Assembly (NCBI GenBank): GCA_946614295.1 | Contig: CAMOGT010000001.1 | Coordinates: 48,854-112,853, forward strand | Direction: 5' to 3' | DNA: 64,000 bases | Source of the DNA: an uncultured Bacteroidales bacterium | GTDB lineage: Bacteria; Bacteroidota; Bacteroidia; Bacteroidales; Paludibacteraceae | Shown here: positions 44,163 through 52,534 of the stretch, piece after piece | Layout of the letters: the number at the start of each line of letters is the position of its first letter | Position numbering within the stretch: the first letter of the stretch is position 1 | The notes under the pieces: model-generated | Seen by the model: only the letters and a program-made list of their open reading frames with translations | The model's database searches: none | Told to the model about the DNA's origin: nothing | Translations under genes and position numbers: made by a program

Positions 44163-45476
44163 ATGGATTTTGGTTTTACATCCGTGGTAGATATACCACA
44201 ACTCAAAGCCCGCGCGGTCTTCGTTACCGACACCACCACACTCTTCAAAGAGGATGGCGAGATTTCGCCTCTTCAGTTGGATGACCATACCCAGTACATC
44301 CCATGGGGAGCGGACAACCTCATGCCCTACAACGTCCTCAAGAAGATTGAAGCCGACGAGACCCTGACCACCTGCCAACAGTGGAACGCCGAAGTGTGCT
44401 ACGGTCAAGGTCTCCAGTACGATACCTGCGAGTGTACCGCCGATGTCAAGAAGCAAATCACCGATTTCTTCTTTGAGAACAACATGGCGGATTATTTCCT
44501 CGGCGCTTGCCTCGATTTCAAGCACTTCGGCTTCTGTGTCACGCTCATCATTCTTTCCAAGGATGGCACACGCATCACCACCATGCTCCGCAAGGAAGCC
44601 TGCAACTGCCGTTTCACTCCCGCTACTGCCGATGGCACAAGCAAAGAAATACTCTTTGCTAACTGGGAGCATTTCGTCAATCCGTCCGATGTAGAGCATA
44701 TTCCGCTCCTCAATCTCTATAATCCGTGGACGGATCTGCAAACCCGCCTCAAGAACGGCACCAAGAAGCGCAAGTTTGCCATCGTCACGCGCATACCCAC
44801 CGCGCGCAACACCTATTATCCTATACCGTACTACGCCGCTATCTTCCAATCGCGCTGGTATGATATCAAGCAACTCATCACCACCGCCAAGAAAGCCAAG
44901 CTTCAGCACGCGGCCCCTATCAAGTACCAGATAGAGGTCAACGAACGCTATTGGGAACGTATCTTCCGCGCAGAAGGCATCACCGACAATGTGAAGCGGA
45001 TGGAGCGCGTCAAAGAGGAAAAGCAGCGCATAATCGACTTCCTTACCGGCGCCGAGAATGCCGGTAAAGCCTGGTTCTCTTCCTTCGGGGTCAACCCGAA
45101 CGGCGAAGAAAACCATGATGTCCTCATCAAACGCATCGACGACGCAAAGGAAGGCGGCGATTGGGAAACGGACATTCAGGAAGCAATCAACGTCATCTGC
45201 TTTACCATGCGCGTACACTCCAACCTCGTTGGTTCAGTTCCCGGCAAGAGCCAGTCGAACAACTCCGGCTCGGATAAGCGCGAACTGTACACCATCGCGC
45301 AGGCCCTGCAGAAGCCCTACCATGATCTGCTTTTCTATCCTCATCAGCTCCTCATCCGCTTCAACCACTGGGATAAGGCATTTCCTACGTGCCCCTTCAT
45401 CCAACTCACTACCTTGGATGAGCACAAGGATGCCAAAGAAGTCACTACTGACAAACCCGAAACCACTAAACAATAA
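44163..45476 (+). CDS. Phage portal protein
   Basis: 437 residues from the ATG at 44163. It has the portal arrangement of a long acidic/basic crown-stem-wing protein: YIPWGADNLMPYNVL and LTTCQQWNAEVCYGQGL near the N-terminus, a central aromatic segment YYPIPYYAAIFQSRWYDIKQL, a basic helical region around 290-320 and the TMRVHSNLVGSVPGKSQSNN segment before a C-terminal stem. Located upstream of the connector and terminase genes. The portal is the dodecameric DNA channel of the capsid. Confidence 0.8.
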   Translation: MDFGFTSVVDIPQLKARAVFVTDTTTLFKEDGEISPLQLDDHTQYIPWGADNLMPYNVLKKIEADETLTTCQQWNAEVCYGQGLQYDTCECTADVKKQITDFFFENNMADYFLGACLDFKHFGFCVTLIILSKDGTRITTMLRKEACNCRFTPATADGTSKEILFANWEHFVNPSDVEHIPLLNLYNPWTDLQTRLKNGTKKRKFAIVTRIPTARNTYYPIPYYAAIFQSRWYDIKQLITTAKKAKLQHAAPIKYQIEVNERYWERIFRAEGITDNVKRMERVKEEKQRIIDFLTGAENAGKAWFSSFGVNPNGEENHDVLIKRIDDAKEGGDWETDIQEAINVICFTMRVHSNLVGSVPGKSQSNNSGSDKRELYTIAQALQKPYHDLLFYPHQLLIRFNHWDKAFPTCPFIQLTTLDEHKDAKEVTTDKPETTKQ

Positions 45477-45495
45477 CCTATAACCTAAACCAACT

Positions 45496-46326
45496 ATGTT
45501 AATTTCAACCGATGAGCAACTGCGGAACTACCTTCCCAATGCTCTTTCCACAGTCGAAGGAGAGTCCTCCTTGTATGAGAAAATCGAGCCGTATCTTCGC
45601 AAAGCGGAAACATGGCTTACGCGCAATTTCCTGGGCGAAGATTTCATGTGCGGTATGGAGGCAGCTCCGGAAACCGACGCGCTCCGCGCCCTCTGCTGCC
45701 ATATCACCGCACTTGATGCGCTCCGTCGAGCCATCCCATCGCTCGATCTTATTCTCACACCGAACGGCTTCGGCATCGTTTCCAACCAAAACATCGTTCC
45801 GGCAAGCGCGGATCGAGTAAACCGGCTCATTGAGTCGCTTCTCTCAAACCGCGACGATCTGGCGTCTGACCTTCTGCTCAAGCTTGCCGTCACTACTTCT
45901 TGGCAGTCCTCCGTTCAGGCTGCGTACTTCGGTGCTACGCTCTGGCCGAACCTCGAACTGGCAACGCTGGCTGGTCACAGTGCAGACAAATGGACGCACT
46001 ATAAATCGCTCCGCTTACGTGCTATCACTATCGAGCAGGAACTGGCGGAAAACTTCATTTCCGAGGAGTTGATGGCACGGTTACGACGCAACATGCTGTT
46101 GCAGCAGGTAACCGCCGAGGAGCGCACCATCATTGATGCCGTGCGCCAAACAACCCTCGAAATGCTTGCCGGAAAAACGCTTGATTACAAGCGGATGTTT
46201 TCCACCGTCCAGCGCATCCGTACACGTCCTGCAACGTTCCCGGAATGGCAGGATTCCTACACCGCTATGCTATTCTGCAGACCATCCTTCGAGAACCACA
46301 AGGATTCCGGAGGCTACTGGTGGTAA
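45496..46326 (+). CDS. Phage head-tail connector-like protein
   Basis: 276 residues, mostly helical (RKAETWLTRNFLGEDF, LCCHITALDALRRAI). Its position after the portal gene, the length and the DUF6712-like pattern suggest a head-tail connector or head-completion protein. This family name is from memory of Bacteroidota phages, not verified. Followed after 31 bp by the next gene in the same direction. Confidence 0.65.
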   Translation: MLISTDEQLRNYLPNALSTVEGESSLYEKIEPYLRKAETWLTRNFLGEDFMCGMEAAPETDALRALCCHITALDALRRAIPSLDLILTPNGFGIVSNQNIVPASADRVNRLIESLLSNRDDLASDLLLKLAVTTSWQSSVQAAYFGATLWPNLELATLAGHSADKWTHYKSLRLRAITIEQELAENFISEELMARLRRNMLLQQVTAEERTIIDAVRQTTLEMLAGKTLDYKRMFSTVQRIRTRPATFPEWQDSYTAMLFCRPSFENHKDSGGYWW

Positions 46327-46357
46327 TCGTTCAACCCTAAACTCTAAACGCTAAACT

Positions 46358-47086
46358 ATGAATGTAAACATTACATTACCTACCTGCTGGCAGGAGTTAA
46401 CGCTCTCGCAACTGCGCTACATCTTCTTCCTGCTCACGCAGAACTATTCTGCTGCCGAGATAAAGACCTACGCGCTTATTCGGTGGGCACCGCTTACCCT
46501 AGTGGAAAAAGCCGATGACGGCATTTTCTGTCACTTCGAGGGCCGACCGTGCTTCTTAACCACCGAACAGATAGCTGCCGCTATCCAACATCTGTCTTGG
46601 CTCGACCAGCTGCCACTCGTTCCCGTCCGCATTCCTTCGCTCGGAAAGCTTCAAGCGGTAGAGGCTGACCTCTCCGGCCTGACTTTTGAAGCCTTCCTTA
46701 TTCTCGAAAACCTCTATCAAGGTTATCTCGTCACGAAGAACGCGGATCTCCTTTCCGAAATGGCAGCCTACTTATACCAATCCAAAGAGCCGGTCAAACT
46801 ATCCGCTGAAGAAGCCGTCTCTATCTTCTATTGGTATGCGTCCGCCAAGCAGATGTTAGCGCGCCGTTACCATCATTTCTTCGTCAGCAGCGATGTCAAT
46901 GCGCAGTCCGAATCCATGCAAGAGCGCCTGCAGCAATCCATGAACAACCAGATTCGCGCGCTCACAAAAGGCGACATCACGAAGGAAGCACAGGTCCTTC
47001 GCATGGATGTACACCGCGCGCTCGTCGAGTTGGATGCGCAAGCGCTCGAATACGAGGAACTCAAGAAAGAATCCGCTAAACCCTAA
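46358..47086 (+). CDS. Phage protein of unknown function
   Basis: 242 residues. The N-terminal half contains PTCWQELTLSQLRYIFFLLT and FLTTEQIAAAIQHLSWLDQL; the C-terminal half is helical and charged (ITKEAQVLRMDVHRALVELD). A resemblance to tail-assembly chaperones or head proteins is possible, but I cannot decide. It is part of the portal-to-terminase operon. Confidence 0.65.
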   Translation: MNVNITLPTCWQELTLSQLRYIFFLLTQNYSAAEIKTYALIRWAPLTLVEKADDGIFCHFEGRPCFLTTEQIAAAIQHLSWLDQLPLVPVRIPSLGKLQAVEADLSGLTFEAFLILENLYQGYLVTKNADLLSEMAAYLYQSKEPVKLSAEEAVSIFYWYASAKQMLARRYHHFFVSSDVNAQSESMQERLQQSMNNQIRALTKGDITKEAQVLRMDVHRALVELDAQALEYEELKKESAKP

Positions 47087-47091
47087 CTGCT

Positions 47092-47652
47092 ATGACAACT
47101 GTATCGAACTGGGACGCAACCTCCTTTTTCGAGCGTCTCACCGCCACCAATATCCTTGCCCGGAACAAGAAGTTTCGCTTTTGTAAAGTGAGCGGTCTGC
47201 AAGGCTTCGAGGATGCCCTCGCTGCTATGCAGACCACCACTGCCTTCGTCTGTGTCTCTGACACCGCCGAGGGTTACACCGAGCTGAACAACTCTCCGCG
47301 CACTCGAAGAGTCAAGACGGTCTTTTTCGCCATGCGTCACCAACTGGGAAACATGGCAGCCCGTCTTGATTGCTTCGATACCATGCGCGAACTGTTCCGG
47401 CAATATATGTCGGTTCTGATCTTGGAATCTACCAAGCTTCAGGAACGCTCCCTGTATCTCGATCCGCGCATCCGCTTCTCCGAGATACCCGAATACTTTG
47501 CGTCCGGTTGCGCCTGCGCTTCGTTCCAAATCGCTGTCGATATCTATACCGATCTTCGATTTAATCAGTCCGAATGGCTGTCGGAAGCAGCACAGCCGGA
47601 GCTTCCTGCCGACGAAGCGTCGGAAGCACCGGCGGATACCGTTCAACCTTAA
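47092..47652 (+). CDS. Phage protein of unknown function
   Basis: 186 residues, alpha/beta, with NWDATSFFERLTATNILARN and a Pro/Ala-rich acidic tail (EAAQPELPADEASEAPADT). Starts six bases after the preceding stop. Likely a small head or connector accessory protein of the packaging operon. Confidence 0.65.
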   Translation: MTTVSNWDATSFFERLTATNILARNKKFRFCKVSGLQGFEDALAAMQTTTAFVCVSDTAEGYTELNNSPRTRRVKTVFFAMRHQLGNMAARLDCFDTMRELFRQYMSVLILESTKLQERSLYLDPRIRFSEIPEYFASGCACASFQIAVDIYTDLRFNQSEWLSEAAQPELPADEASEAPADTVQP

Positions 47653-47671
47653 ACATTCAACATTATTTAGC

Positions 47672-47947
47672 ATGACCTACACCGAAGAACAACTACAGCA
47701 AATTGACCAATTTGCCTCTATCTACCTCCGTCCTACGGACATAGCCGTCATTCTCGGTGTCCGAATTGAGGAGTTTAAGCAGGACATCCAAGACGAGTCC
47801 AATCCGGCATTTACGGCGTACCGCCATGGGAAAGCATTAAGTAAAGTACAGCTCCACCAGCAAGAAATGACCCTTGCCAAGGTGGGCTCGCCGCTGGCAC
47901 TGCAGACGGCTCGTGAGAACCTTTTAGACATGGAGGACGATGAGTAA
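47672..47947 (+). CDS. Small helical protein, terminase small-subunit-like
   Basis: 91 residues from the ATG at 47672. A helix-turn-helix-like segment (IDQFASIYLRPTDIAVILG) is followed by a second helix, as in DNA-binding small terminase or transcription-factor proteins. It overlaps the next gene by one base (ATG in TAATG), and lies three genes ahead of TerL together with another small protein. Confidence 0.65.
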   Translation: MTYTEEQLQQIDQFASIYLRPTDIAVILGVRIEEFKQDIQDESNPAFTAYRHGKALSKVQLHQQEMTLAKVGSPLALQTARENLLDMEDDE

Positions 47948-48570
47948 TGGCAAGACCGCAAACCATAGAAATTTGTAAGCGTGACCTCTTCACGGAAGAG
48001 ACTGCCTTATATGAAATATACCCGGAAGAGACCGTACAACGGCTGCTCCGACTTCGGGAGGAATATACGTGGTTTTTAGCGAACCCCGACGCTAAAGACC
48101 GTGTCTTTATCTCCGAGGTGCGCTCCCGCTTCAATTTGGGAGTTACGCAGGCGTATGCCGACCTTTCGGTTATTAAATCTTTGTTACCTACGCTCTCGCA
48201 GGCTTCGCGTGACTTTCATCGCTATCGCTTCAATGAGATGATACTGGAGACCTATCAGATGGCAAAGGCACGTAAGGACACAAAGACGATGGAGAAGGCT
48301 GCCGCTTCTTATGCCAAGTTCAATCGTGTAGATTTGGAGGACGAGCAGGCAGTTCCTTACGAGATGATTGTCGTGCAGCCTTTCACCGCCACGGATGACC
48401 CCACCGTGCTCGGTATCAAGCCTATTCCGAACCTTCAGCAGAAGATAGACCAGATGATCAAGCACTATGGCGCAGAGACGATTGACATCGAGGATATCGA
48501 CTACGAGGAGCCGGACTTGGAGGAAGAGTTATGGACGCCCAAGAAAGAGGAGGTAGCACATGACGAGTAA
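47947..48570 (+). CDS. Putative terminase small subunit
   Basis: 207 residues. The N-terminal half (RPQTIEICKRDLFTEETALY, LRLREEYTWFLAN) and LPTLSQASRDFHRYRFNEM are helical; the C-terminus is acidic (EDIDYEEPDLEEELW), a common feature of small terminases that bind TerL. Overlaps the TerL start by 11 bp. The call is mainly positional. Confidence 0.65.
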   Translation: MARPQTIEICKRDLFTEETALYEIYPEETVQRLLRLREEYTWFLANPDAKDRVFISEVRSRFNLGVTQAYADLSVIKSLLPTLSQASRDFHRYRFNEMILETYQMAKARKDTKTMEKAAASYAKFNRVDLEDEQAVPYEMIVVQPFTATDDPTVLGIKPIPNLQQKIDQMIKHYGAETIDIEDIDYEEPDLEEELWTPKKEEVAHDE

Positions 48571-50209
48571 GCGCGTATATTTCAATACCCCGCAGCGGCT
48601 GACGCAGCTCATCGGCGCGAACACAACTGTCATCGTTGCCGGGCGGCGTACCGGCAAAACGGATTCTATCGCCTCTCCCTTCGTGCTACGCAACATGCAA
48701 CGCATGCCGGGAAGCACTGGCGGTATCGTCGTACCCACGTTCAAGCATGGTCTGACCAACACCATTCCGGGCCTTCTCGCCGCTTGGCGTCGATGGGGCT
48801 TGCTGCCTAACATCCACTATGTCGTAGGCAAGAAGCCGCCCAAGTCCTTTGGCACGGCCATCATTGAGCCTACAGATTTCGAGCACGTTATATCATTTTA
48901 TAACGGCTCTCGTGCTATCATTATTTCGCAGGACCGCCCTGGTTCTTCCAACTCGCTTACGCTCTCTTGGCTTCTAATCGACGAGGCCAAGTTCATTGAC
49001 TATGAAAAGTTGAAAGAGGAAACACTTCCGGCCAATGGCGGTATCAAGTCCTACTTTGGCAAGCACTCCTTCAATCACTCCATAATGATACTGTCGGATA
49101 TGCCGCAGTCCAAGAAAGGCTCATGGTTCTTGCACTACAAGCAGAAGATGGACGTGGAACTTATCCGGACGATTGAAGCCACCGTTTATGAGATTTGGCG
49201 ATTGAAGCAAAAGGTCAAGGAGGCTATTGCTGCAGGCAAGATGCCGCCTGAATATCTCCGTAAGAAGATACGCCACCTTGACAGGCAGCTCAATCAGATG
49301 CGCTCCGTAGCCGTTTACTACAAGGAGTATTCCTCTATCGAGAACTTGCAACTCCTTGGCGAAAACTACATCAAGCAGATGAAGCGTGATCTTACTCCGC
49401 TTACTTTCCAAACCTCAATTCTTTGCAAGCAAATCGGCATTGCAAAGGATGGCTTCTATTCCTCAATGAGGGAGTCTCATAAGTACGACGCATCCAATTT
49501 TGAGTACTTGGACACCCTTTGGCAGTCCAATGTAGTTGGACTATCAGGCGACGTTCCTGCTACCGTTTTTACCTCGCAGGCAGACCGTGACGTGAACCCC
49601 GACGCACCCATTTGTATCGGTATGGACTACAACGCAAACATCAACTGGATCGTTGCCGGCCAACCTTCCGGAAACCGATTAAATGTGCTCAAATCCTTCT
49701 ACGTCAAGTTTGAAAGAAAGCTCCCGGCACTGGTGGATGATTTCTGCAACTACTATGCAGAACATCGTAATAAAACAGTCGTTTTCTACTACGATACCAC
49801 TGCGCTCGGAAGCAACTATGCCGTTAATACACAGGATTTTAGGTGGGTGGTCATCCATGAGTTTGAGCGTCACGGCTGGACAGTCCAGGATGTCTATTTG
49901 GGCAACCCAATGCGCCACGATGAGAAGTATCTGCTCATCAACCAAGCCTTCCAAGGCAAGCAACGTCTCATGCCGTTCTTCAACCGTCAGAATAACGATG
50001 ATCTAATCCTCGCCATTCAGTCTGCCGGAGTCCTGAACGGACGCAACGGCTTCCACAAAAACAAGTCCGGCGAGAAGCTTGCCGAGTCCGAGGAAGACCT
50101 CCTCGAACACCGTACCGATGGCACGGATGCCTTTGATACCCTGTACATTGGGTGCGAAAAATTCCCTCAAGAGGTCATTTCGAGTGTCAATTACTCCGGA
50201 TTCGGATAG
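48560..50209 (+). CDS. Terminase large subunit (ATPase and nuclease)
   Basis: 549 residues. Walker A is AGRRTGKT (27-34), Walker B is in LTLSWLLIDEAKFID (about 133-147) and the RNase H-like nuclease domain shows CIGMDYNANINWIVAG (about 351) and TDGTDAFDTLYIG (about 517). TerL packages DNA into the prohead through the portal and cuts concatemers. Its presence with portal, protease and capsid means the element can probably build heads. It is the last phage-type structural gene in the window. Confidence 0.93.
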   Translation: MTSKRVYFNTPQRLTQLIGANTTVIVAGRRTGKTDSIASPFVLRNMQRMPGSTGGIVVPTFKHGLTNTIPGLLAAWRRWGLLPNIHYVVGKKPPKSFGTAIIEPTDFEHVISFYNGSRAIIISQDRPGSSNSLTLSWLLIDEAKFIDYEKLKEETLPANGGIKSYFGKHSFNHSIMILSDMPQSKKGSWFLHYKQKMDVELIRTIEATVYEIWRLKQKVKEAIAAGKMPPEYLRKKIRHLDRQLNQMRSVAVYYKEYSSIENLQLLGENYIKQMKRDLTPLTFQTSILCKQIGIAKDGFYSSMRESHKYDASNFEYLDTLWQSNVVGLSGDVPATVFTSQADRDVNPDAPICIGMDYNANINWIVAGQPSGNRLNVLKSFYVKFERKLPALVDDFCNYYAEHRNKTVVFYYDTTALGSNYAVNTQDFRWVVIHEFERHGWTVQDVYLGNPMRHDEKYLLINQAFQGKQRLMPFFNRQNNDDLILAIQSAGVLNGRNGFHKNKSGEKLAESEEDLLEHRTDGTDAFDTLYIGCEKFPQEVISSVNYSGFG

Positions 50210-50273
50210 GAATTTGGACCAAAATGGACTATTTTGGGCAAAAAAGATATTTTTTTTGCATTTTTTCAAAATC

Positions 50274-50309
50274 AGTCCAAAGTAATTGGACACTCATTTT
50301 GTAACTTTG
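50274..50309 (+). promoter_or_regulatory. Promoter with TGTCCAA palindrome, copy 3 of 3
   Basis: AGTCCAAAGTAATTGGACA (50274-50292) and TAACTTTG (50302-50309). The whole block of about 90 bp resembles that at 25900-25985. Confidence 0.7.
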
Positions 50310-50396
50310 CAGCGGATTTGGCAGATGGTGCTTGTTTTTGTTCGCATAGTGCGCGCAGGCCAAGCACCGCTAAACCAAATCTGAGTGCGTAAAAGC

Positions 50397-50598
50397 ATGA
50401 AGTTACAAAAAAAATCGGGCAGGCTCGAAGAAAAGTAAGGCCTACCTCAGTCCGAAAACCCTTGCCCGGCACAAGCGCCGGTTAGCGAAACGGATTCGGA
50501 AATTGAAGGCATCCGATCGCCTCAAGTGTCAAACCATCGAGCAGCTGAAGCGGCGGCTTCAATACTTTGAAGCCAAGGTAGATGAGCATGGTGATTGA
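50397..50598 (+). pseudogene. Small basic protein gene with a frameshift in an eight-A run
   Basis: ATG at 50397 (MKLQK) runs into a stop at 50438, while the adjacent frame is open and reads KAYLSPKTLARHKRRLAKRI and then CQTIEQLKRRLQYFEA up to TGA at 50598. Removing one A from the eight-A run (50407-50414) joins them into a 66-residue basic, helical, DNA-binding-like protein. Either a recent mutation, a sequencing error or slippage at the A run. Confidence 0.6.
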
Positions 50599-50692
50599 CA
50601 CGAATTAAGGGGGTGTGAGGTTACTTTTTCTTCAAAAAAGTAGGAATTACCGCACAAATTGCGTCTAAAAGCGCGAAAAGTTGCTGTTTTTC

Positions 50693-50723
50693 TTGCATAT
50701 GTGGAATTTTTTTCGTAATTTTG
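50693..50723 (+). promoter_or_regulatory. Promoter of the structured RNA / AlbA_2 gene
   Basis: TTGCATATG at 50693 and TAATTTTG at 50716-50723, spacing 23 nt. The first structured bases follow 70 nt later. Confidence 0.75.
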
Positions 50724-50792
50724 CACGCTTTTTTGTGAGAGTGTATTCTTACAAAAGAACATTGACATAGAAATTATGATGCAGTTTGCTAA

Positions 50793-50917
50793 CCGGTCAC
50801 GACGGAACGGGAACCCTGAAGGCCAAGGTACGCGATGCAGACTACTCGCACCTCTGGTGTGGGCTGTTTGTCGTACCTTGATAGGCGGTTCCCAAAACAT
50901 GGCCTCGTCGTGAACGG
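50793..50917 (+). ncRNA. Candidate novel structured RNA with nested stems
   Basis: Outer stem CCG-g-TCACGACG / CGTCGTGA-a-CGG (50793-50804 with 50906-50917), second stem GGGAACC/GGTTCCC (50809-50815 with 50887-50893), third stem CAAGGTACG/CGTACCTTG (50824-50832 with 50872-50880, nine perfect pairs) and an inner hairpin CGCACC/GGTGTG (50847-50861). Altogether about 33 pairs in 125 nt, with internal loops on alternating sides. A terminator follows. No RNA family recognised; an ORF of 45 residues overlaps it but lacks support. Confidence 0.65.
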
Positions 50918-50938
50918 CGGCAGCCCGCACTTTTTTAT
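50915..50938 (+). terminator. Terminator after the structured RNA
   Basis: GCGG-cag-CCCGC-type hairpin followed by TTTTTT. It ends the RNA transcript or attenuates the gene that starts at 50960. Confidence 0.6.
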
Positions 50939-50959
50939 GAAAATTATGACAACAAAGAT

Positions 50960-52420
50960 ATGGAGTTTAAATTCTTGGCAGAATGTACTTATTACGATTT
51001 GAAGCAAATGCTTGAACGTAAGAAAGTGAAGAGTTGGTTGAAATCTGTTTCCGCTTTCGCCAATACAGAAGGTGGTAGTCTGTTCTTTGGAATTACAGAC
51101 GATCATCAAGTAATTGGCTTGCAGGATGCGCAATCAGATGCTGACTTTATTTCCGAATGCGTCAATGATCGTATTGACCCTATTCCGGAATATGAACTCG
51201 TGCCACATGATGTAGAAGGTAATCCTATCCTTGAACTCCGTGTAAAGAAAGGCTTATTCACTCCATACTATTATTGTCAAGACGGAACACGTACTGCTTT
51301 TGTTCGTTATGGCAATGAGTCTGTCGTTGCTTCATCGCAGCAGTTGTTATCGCTTGTATTGAGAGGAAGCAACCGTACATGGGATAGTCTCTCAACGAAC
51401 ATTGAGAAAAGTCAGCACTCGTTCATCATGCTTGCCAATACCTATCGCAAGCAAACCAATCAGGCATTTGAGGACAAACTCATGCAATCATGGGGGCTTG
51501 TAGATGATAGCAATCACCTTACCAATGCTGGCTTGTTATTTGCTGATGATTGCCCCGTGTACCAATCCCGGGTATTCTGCACCCGTTGGAATGGATTGGA
51601 GAAATCAAACGCATTGAACGACAAGGAATATAACGGCAACTTGCTTTATCTCTTGGACATGGCCGTGTCGTTTGTTAAAGCCAACACAGCTATGCCTTGG
51701 GTGGCGCAGCCCACTCATCGCCAAAATAGTCCGGACTATGCAGAACGTGCCATTTTTGAGGTCATTGTGAATCATTTGATACACCGTGATTATACTGTGA
51801 TGGGTAGTGAGGTGCATATTGATATTTTCGACGACCGGCTTATTGTATCTTCCCCCGGTGGAATGTATGACGGAACAAAGATTCAGGAAAGAGACATCCG
51901 CACGATCTCGTCATACCGTCGCAATCCGATTATTGCAGACGTATTTGCCCAACTGAATTTCATGGAGAAACGTGGCAGCGGTTTGCTCCGTATTCAATCC
52001 TTTACTGCTGCGCTACCGGCCTATTCCGAAGGAAAGCAACCTGTCTTTGAATCGGACAATCAGATGTTCTACACCACAGTGGATAATGTGAACTATTCCG
52101 ATACTTCAAAAAGTTCACATAGGAGTGAAAATGTTCACGTAGAAAGTTCACATAAGGGCGAAAAAGGTTCACATAAGAACTCGGAAAGTTCACGTAAAGA
52201 ACAGCCGAAAGGTTCATATAAGGGCATCAAATTAAGAAAGACTGCTGCATATATTGTAGAGCGTATTGGGGCTTTCTCGGATATTACAGCAGAGATACTT
52301 TCTGAGGAATTAGGTATATCATATCGCCAGGTATTAAAGCATATCGAAAAGCTCACCAAAGCCGGTATTATTGAGCGTGACGGTGGTAAACGATATGGCA
52401 AATGGAAATTGAAAGAGTAA
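50960..52420 (+). CDS. AlbA_2/Schlafen-type ATP-binding regulator-like protein
   Basis: 486 residues. An N-terminal AlbA_2 domain (about 10-135) has WLKSVSAFANTEGGSLFFGI and GNPILELRVKKG, the hallmark of Schlafen-type or divergent AAA_4 proteins. A central RecG-like C-terminal ATP-binding domain has HLIHRDYTVMGSEVHIDIFD and SPGGMYDG. A Ser/His/Lys-rich linker (about 370-415) precedes a C-terminal winged helix (SYRQVLKHIEKLTKAG). In bacteria such proteins are transcriptional or defence-linked; in eukaryotes the Schlafen core binds and cuts tRNA, only an analogy here. A tRNA gene begins 17 bp after its stop. Confidence 0.85.
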   Translation: MEFKFLAECTYYDLKQMLERKKVKSWLKSVSAFANTEGGSLFFGITDDHQVIGLQDAQSDADFISECVNDRIDPIPEYELVPHDVEGNPILELRVKKGLFTPYYYCQDGTRTAFVRYGNESVVASSQQLLSLVLRGSNRTWDSLSTNIEKSQHSFIMLANTYRKQTNQAFEDKLMQSWGLVDDSNHLTNAGLLFADDCPVYQSRVFCTRWNGLEKSNALNDKEYNGNLLYLLDMAVSFVKANTAMPWVAQPTHRQNSPDYAERAIFEVIVNHLIHRDYTVMGSEVHIDIFDDRLIVSSPGGMYDGTKIQERDIRTISSYRRNPIIADVFAQLNFMEKRGSGLLRIQSFTAALPAYSEGKQPVFESDNQMFYTTVDNVNYSDTSKSSHRSENVHVESSHKGEKGSHKNSESSRKEQPKGSYKGIKLRKTAAYIVERIGAFSDITAEILSEELGISYRQVLKHIEKLTKAGIIERDGGKRYGKWKLKE

Positions 52421-52436
52421 GTCCTTCGGGGCTGAC

Positions 52437-52510
52437 GGGGTATTAGCTCATCTGGCTAGAGCGCGACACTGGCAGTGTCGAGGTGAGCGGTTCGAGTCCG
52501 CTATACTCCA
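52437..52510 (+). tRNA. tRNA-Ala (anticodon GGC)
   Basis: Complete cloverleaf: acceptor GGGGTAT/ATACTCC including the G3-U70 pair that identifies alanine, D stem GCTC/GAGC, anticodon stem CGACA/TGTCG around CTGGCAG (anticodon GGC, codon GCC), T stem AGCGG/CCGCT. CCA is not encoded. It has no promoter of its own (16 bp from the stop of the AlbA_2 gene), so it should be read through from that gene. The next CDS starts 24 bp after it. Confidence 0.92.
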
Positions 52511-52534
52511 CATATGATATTAAATTGATGTACG

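Noticed and set aside
44154..45218. 354-residue minus-strand ORF
   Set aside because: Antisense to the portal gene, Ala/Glu-rich composition derived from portal codons.
50771..50914. 45-residue ORF overlapping the structured RNA
   Set aside because: Composition is explained by the palindromic stems; no ribosome-binding site or homologous pattern.
52437..52510. tRNA-Ala as the right attachment site of the element
   Set aside because: Its 3' end differs from the fragment at 18766 (T stem AGCGG versus GTGGG), and it is oriented the other way.
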